A DNA stretch of 12,088 nucleotides from Alphaproteobacteria bacterium (lineage in GTDB: Bacteria; Pseudomonadota; Alphaproteobacteria; Micropepsales; Micropepsaceae): contig JAATGK010000498.1 of NCBI GenBank assembly GCA_015654715.1, positions 1 through 12,088 on the forward strand, written 5' to 3'. Shown piece by piece: positions 9,934 to 12,088 of the stretch; the stretch's first letter is position 1, and each line of letters opens with the position of its first letter. A program made the translations under genes and the position numbers. Below the pieces are notes generated by a model. That model ran no database searches. It was not told the DNA's origin and saw nothing but the letters and a program-made list of their open reading frames with translations.

Positions 9934-9971
9934 AAAAACAAAAAGCAGCAACGCCTTACGCATTGCTGCTT
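9934..9971 (-). terminator. Intrinsic terminator of the beta-propeller gene
   Basis: In the minus-strand RNA, AAGCAGCAAUGC pairs with GCGUUGCUGCUU over 12 pairs (one U-G) around a GUAAG loop. It is followed by UUUGUUUUU. It begins 52 bases after the stop of the gene at 10024-11037 and separates it from the porin-feo unit. Confidence 0.85.
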
Positions 9972-10023
9972 GGAATAGTTCTATGTGCTGATCGGTCCTG
10001 CCGTCGCCGGCAGAGCGCTGCCT

Positions 10024-11037
10024 TTACATCGACGGCACTGTCCGCCCACTGACGAAATGCCCGGTCGATGGTTTGTAGCTGAGCCCGACCAGGCCCGCGG
10101 TACGGTCTTCGAATATGATCGTAACGCCGGGTGCAAGCGGATCCGCCAGGATCATGGCGATCGGATCTTCCGAGGGGATGGAGATTTCCGATGTCTGATT
10201 ACGCCGCAATCCGGGAAACGAGCGGCAGTTGCGGCAACCGGCAATGAATTTCTGCGTAAAGGCAGGTTCGATCTTTCCATTCGCTCTGGCGGGAATGCGC
10301 AAGAGCCGCTCCTGCGATCCTTCGCGCGCGAGCACGTAAACGCCATCCGACGCAGGAGACACGGAATCAAGTGTCCGACCGGACCGCGCGGGCACAAGCT
10401 CGACGGCGGCACTTAGCGGCTTACCCGTCCGAAGCGCTAGCAGCTTGGCTGTCGGAGCGTCCTGGCGTGACAACAAGAACGTCTCGTTCTTGCGCATGGC
10501 GATCGCAATAACGTCCGCATCATAGGTTTGCAGCGTTGCCGGCGCCAATTGCAGGTTCCAAGCCATCAGGCTGATGTCGCCGGCGCCCGGGGTCCGGCGG
10601 AAGGCGAAGTAGAGCGTGTGCGAATCCTCGCTCCAAGCGGCTATATCCACCTGTGCTGCCGTGATCGGTGCGGTGAGTTGATTTCCGGTGGACGCATCAT
10701 AGACGCACAACGAAACCGTCTTGGCGTCGCCTTGTGCTAGAGCAACGGCGACTTTGCCGCCGTCGGGCGAAGCCATGAAGCCGCTGATCTCATACGGCGC
10801 GCCGCTACCGGCGATTTTCCGTTCGCCGGAATTGTCTCGAACCACCAGGTCAATGCCGTTCGATCCCGGCCTTTTGATTTCATAGAAGAGGCGCGTTCCT
10901 CGGGTGACCACGTCGATAGCCGCGTCGGGCGACACGTTCCCGGTCTTCATCGCATGCGGGTTTTCCGCAATTGCCGCCGTCGCAAATGAAAGCAACGTCC
11001 AGATCATCAACCCAGTTCTGATCGTTCTTTTACGCAT
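10024..11037 (-). CDS. Secreted beta-propeller protein resembling the prolyl oligopeptidase propeller
   Basis: This 337-residue protein has a clear signal peptide (basic MRKRTIR, hydrophobic LMIWTLLSFATAAIA, cleavage near AIA-EN), so it is exported. The mature part shows repeated beta-propeller signatures: RLFYEIKRPGSN and LVVRDNSGE, then MASPDGGKVAVAL (88-100). VYDASTGNQL (112-121) and AAWSEDSHTLYFAFRR (133-148) follow, and then YKPSTGHF near the end. These match the order seen in the propeller domain of S9 peptidases (SPDG, then D-x-TG, then W-x-D-x-x-x-x-Y). The protein stops where the serine-hydrolase domain would begin, and no GxSxG motif is present. There is a CxxC (Cys268, Cys271). The ATG at 11037 has AGGGGA upstream, and a strong terminator follows. 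Function unknown; a non-catalytic binding protein or a shortened peptidase are both possible. Confidence 0.8.
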   Translation of the reverse strand: MRKRTIRTGLMIWTLLSFATAAIAENPHAMKTGNVSPDAAIDVVTRGTRLFYEIKRPGSNGIDLVVRDNSGERKIAGSGAPYEISGFMASPDGGKVAVALAQGDAKTVSLCVYDASTGNQLTAPITAAQVDIAAWSEDSHTLYFAFRRTPGAGDISLMAWNLQLAPATLQTYDADVIAIAMRKNETFLLSRQDAPTAKLLALRTGKPLSAAVELVPARSGRTLDSVSPASDGVYVLAREGSQERLLRIPARANGKIEPAFTQKFIAGCRNCRSFPGLRRNQTSEISIPSEDPIAMILADPLAPGVTIIFEDRTAGLVGLSYKPSTGHFVSGRTVPSM

Positions 11038-11202
11038 TGAGAGTCCCCTGTCACTCGAACCAGCGTTGCTCCGGAGAACATGTTCGCACTCGGAAATATA
11101 CCGAGTTTGGCCGCCTATTGCTGCAAATGATGCTTATCCGAAGCTCGTATAATTGCATGCCGCAACGGAAAGCGACGCAAATCGCTGCCGCGGCTTAGAC
11201 AA

Positions 11203-11604
11203 TCAAACGGCGGCTGGCGGGGCTCGGCTTTGCCAAGAGTGATACGATGCGGACGATACGAAAACGGTGCGCTGAGCAATAGGCCCAAGAATACTGAAGG
11301 CAACAAGCAGCTGCACTTGCTGCAACGTCGGGATCAGATAACTGCCACTTGAAGAGATGGCTTGGCATAACGGGCAATGGCTGGCATCGCCGTCATCGGT
11401 GTTCTTGGGAAGATCGCCAAGGGTCCTGTCGTGGTTAAGGACTGCTGCTTTTGCCGTAAGGTTTGTCGGCGAAAAATGAACATGGGTCTGGACGACCAGA
11501 CTCTGCAGGACAAACGCAAGCAGCACCAATGCGGTGACGATCGCGCGTCCCCACGAAGTATTGCGGAGGTAACCAATCCGCCTATGTGCGGTGCTGTTCG
11601 CCAT
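11203..11604 (-). CDS. DUF2946-type membrane-anchored protein
   Basis: This small protein resembles the DUF2946 family, whose function is unknown and which is often found near metal-uptake genes. From the chosen ATG it has 133 residues. They comprise a basic N-terminus (STAHRRIGYLRNTSWGR), a membrane helix (AIVTALVLLAFVLQSLVV) and then THVHF with an HxH. A polar loop with HCPLCQ (CxxC) follows, then a second hydrophobic stretch (QVQLLVAFSILG), and the family-typical ending SWQSRAPPAAV. The His and Cys motifs would face the periplasm and could bind a metal. The start is uncertain: the frame is open back to a GTG at 11661, with other ATGs at 11640 and 11631, and none has a convincing ribosome site. 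I prefer 11604 because it gives a short cytoplasmic tail. Neighbours are the HmuV-like gene upstream and the propeller protein downstream. Confidence 0.7.
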   Translation of the reverse strand: MANSTAHRRIGYLRNTSWGRAIVTALVLLAFVLQSLVVQTHVHFSPTNLTAKAAVLNHDRTLGDLPKNTDDGDASHCPLCQAISSSGSYLIPTLQQVQLLVAFSILGPIAQRTVFVSSASYHSWQSRAPPAAV

Positions 11605-11786
11605 TGGTATTGGTTGGAAAAACTCGTCCATTCGTAGCATCGATGTTGCGCAGTATTGCACAGCTCGAAAGCTTTCGCCCAGCCTCTCCTAAGTACCGCC
11701 GGTTATGGTGGAAACATGACCGCATCAGCTAGGCCGCGATAGCGTCGGGTAAAACCTATGGTAGAAGTCAACGCGCAAGCTGTCGG

Positions 11787-12088
11787 TTAAGTGCCCTGCA
11801 TCTCGACCAGGATTTGCCGCCGACCGCTCCTGCCAACGATGACTTCGCAAGGAACCCGCCAAATACGGGTTATGCGAGCCTCGGTCAGGATTTCGGCGGG
11901 TGAACCGACGGCATCGACATGCCCGTGTTCCAGCACCAAAACCTCGTCGGCATAGGCTGCGGCGAGATTGAGATCGTGCAACACGGCGAGGACGCCGATG
12001 CCGTCTTTCGCCATCGTGCGGGCTTTGGCCAGGATGGCGTGCTGGTGAAACAGATCGAGGCTTGCGGTCGGTTCGTCGAGCAACAGAA
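11787..12088 (-). CDS. hmuV: Haem-type ABC transporter ATPase, C-terminal part only
   Basis: Only the last 100 or so codons are in the window; the Walker A and signature motifs lie beyond the right edge. The visible part begins inside Walker B (LLLDEPTASLD, including the D-loop). It continues through the H-loop VLHDLNLAAAYAD and ends with a short C-terminal tail (GSPAEILTEARITRIWRV, then EVIVGRSGRRQILV). The LFHQHAIL after the D-loop, the HDLNLAA-x-x-AD stretch and the tail resemble HmuV, which powers haem import through HmuTU. Cobalamin (BtuD) and siderophore (FecE/FhuC) ATPases are close relatives and cannot be ruled out from this fragment. I see no intrinsic terminator in the bases between it and the next gene. 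Confidence 0.8.
   Translation of the reverse strand, partial: LLLDEPTASLDLFHQHAILAKARTMAKDGIGVLAVLHDLNLAAAYADEVLVLEHGHVDAVGSPAEILTEARITRIWRVPCEVIVGRSGRRQILVEMQGT

Noticed and set aside
11076..11106. Palindrome GAACATGTTC and a small repeat ACTCGG/CCGAGT upstream of the propeller gene
   Set aside because: Short, with no second copy in the window and no clear promoter boxes beside them; they may be chance.
11666..11677. Perfect 12-base palindrome CGAAAGCTTTCG before the DUF2946 gene
   Set aside because: Short, single copy, no U-tract and no recognised regulator site.

Overview
The window is high-GC DNA, and every gene I can support lies on the minus strand. Protein styles and gene order point to an alphaproteobacterium. 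This rests on the trpG-trpD-trpC order, a bifunctional catalase-peroxidase, a proteobacterial-length FeoB and an HmuV-type ATPase. I cannot name a genus.

The genes are listed here in transcription order, from high to low coordinate. (1) 11787-12088 is the C-terminal end of a haem-type ABC transporter ATPase (HmuV-like), cut by the window edge. (2) About 11203-11604 is a small membrane-anchored DUF2946-type protein with HxH and CxxC motifs. (3) 10024-11037 is a secreted beta-propeller protein. It resembles the propeller half of prolyl oligopeptidases but has no hydrolase domain, and a strong intrinsic terminator follows it (9934-9971). (4) 9771-5215 is a ferrous-iron uptake cluster: an OprB-type outer-membrane porin, a double-domain FeoA, the GTPase-permease FeoB, and a cysteine-rich FeoC. 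(5) 4901-2691 is katG, catalase-peroxidase, ending in a strong terminator (2623-2659). (6) 2334-1 is trpG, trpD and trpC, a tightly packed tryptophan operon segment; trpC runs off the left edge. No trpE is present.

The most interesting part is the iron block. The porin-feoA-feoB-feoC order recalls the feoPABC layout described in Acidithiobacillus. Both the porin and feoA have, just upstream, a long inverted repeat with TTGCGA/TCGCAA outer arms around a shared TATTGAGA core, which looks like a common iron-responsive (Fur-type) operator. A working model is that the porin admits Fe(II) through the outer membrane, FeoA and FeoB move it across the inner membrane, and FeoC tunes the system. KatG next door would limit peroxide that could react with the imported Fe(II). 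The haem-type ATPase and the possible metal-binding DUF2946 protein upstream make the right half of the window largely a metal-acquisition neighbourhood.

The two longer gene-free stretches (2335-2690 and 4902-5214) hold a terminator, a possible trp promoter, a good katG ribosome site and two inverted repeats, but no gene I can support. I saw no tRNA, rRNA, CRISPR array, insertion sequence or other mobile element.
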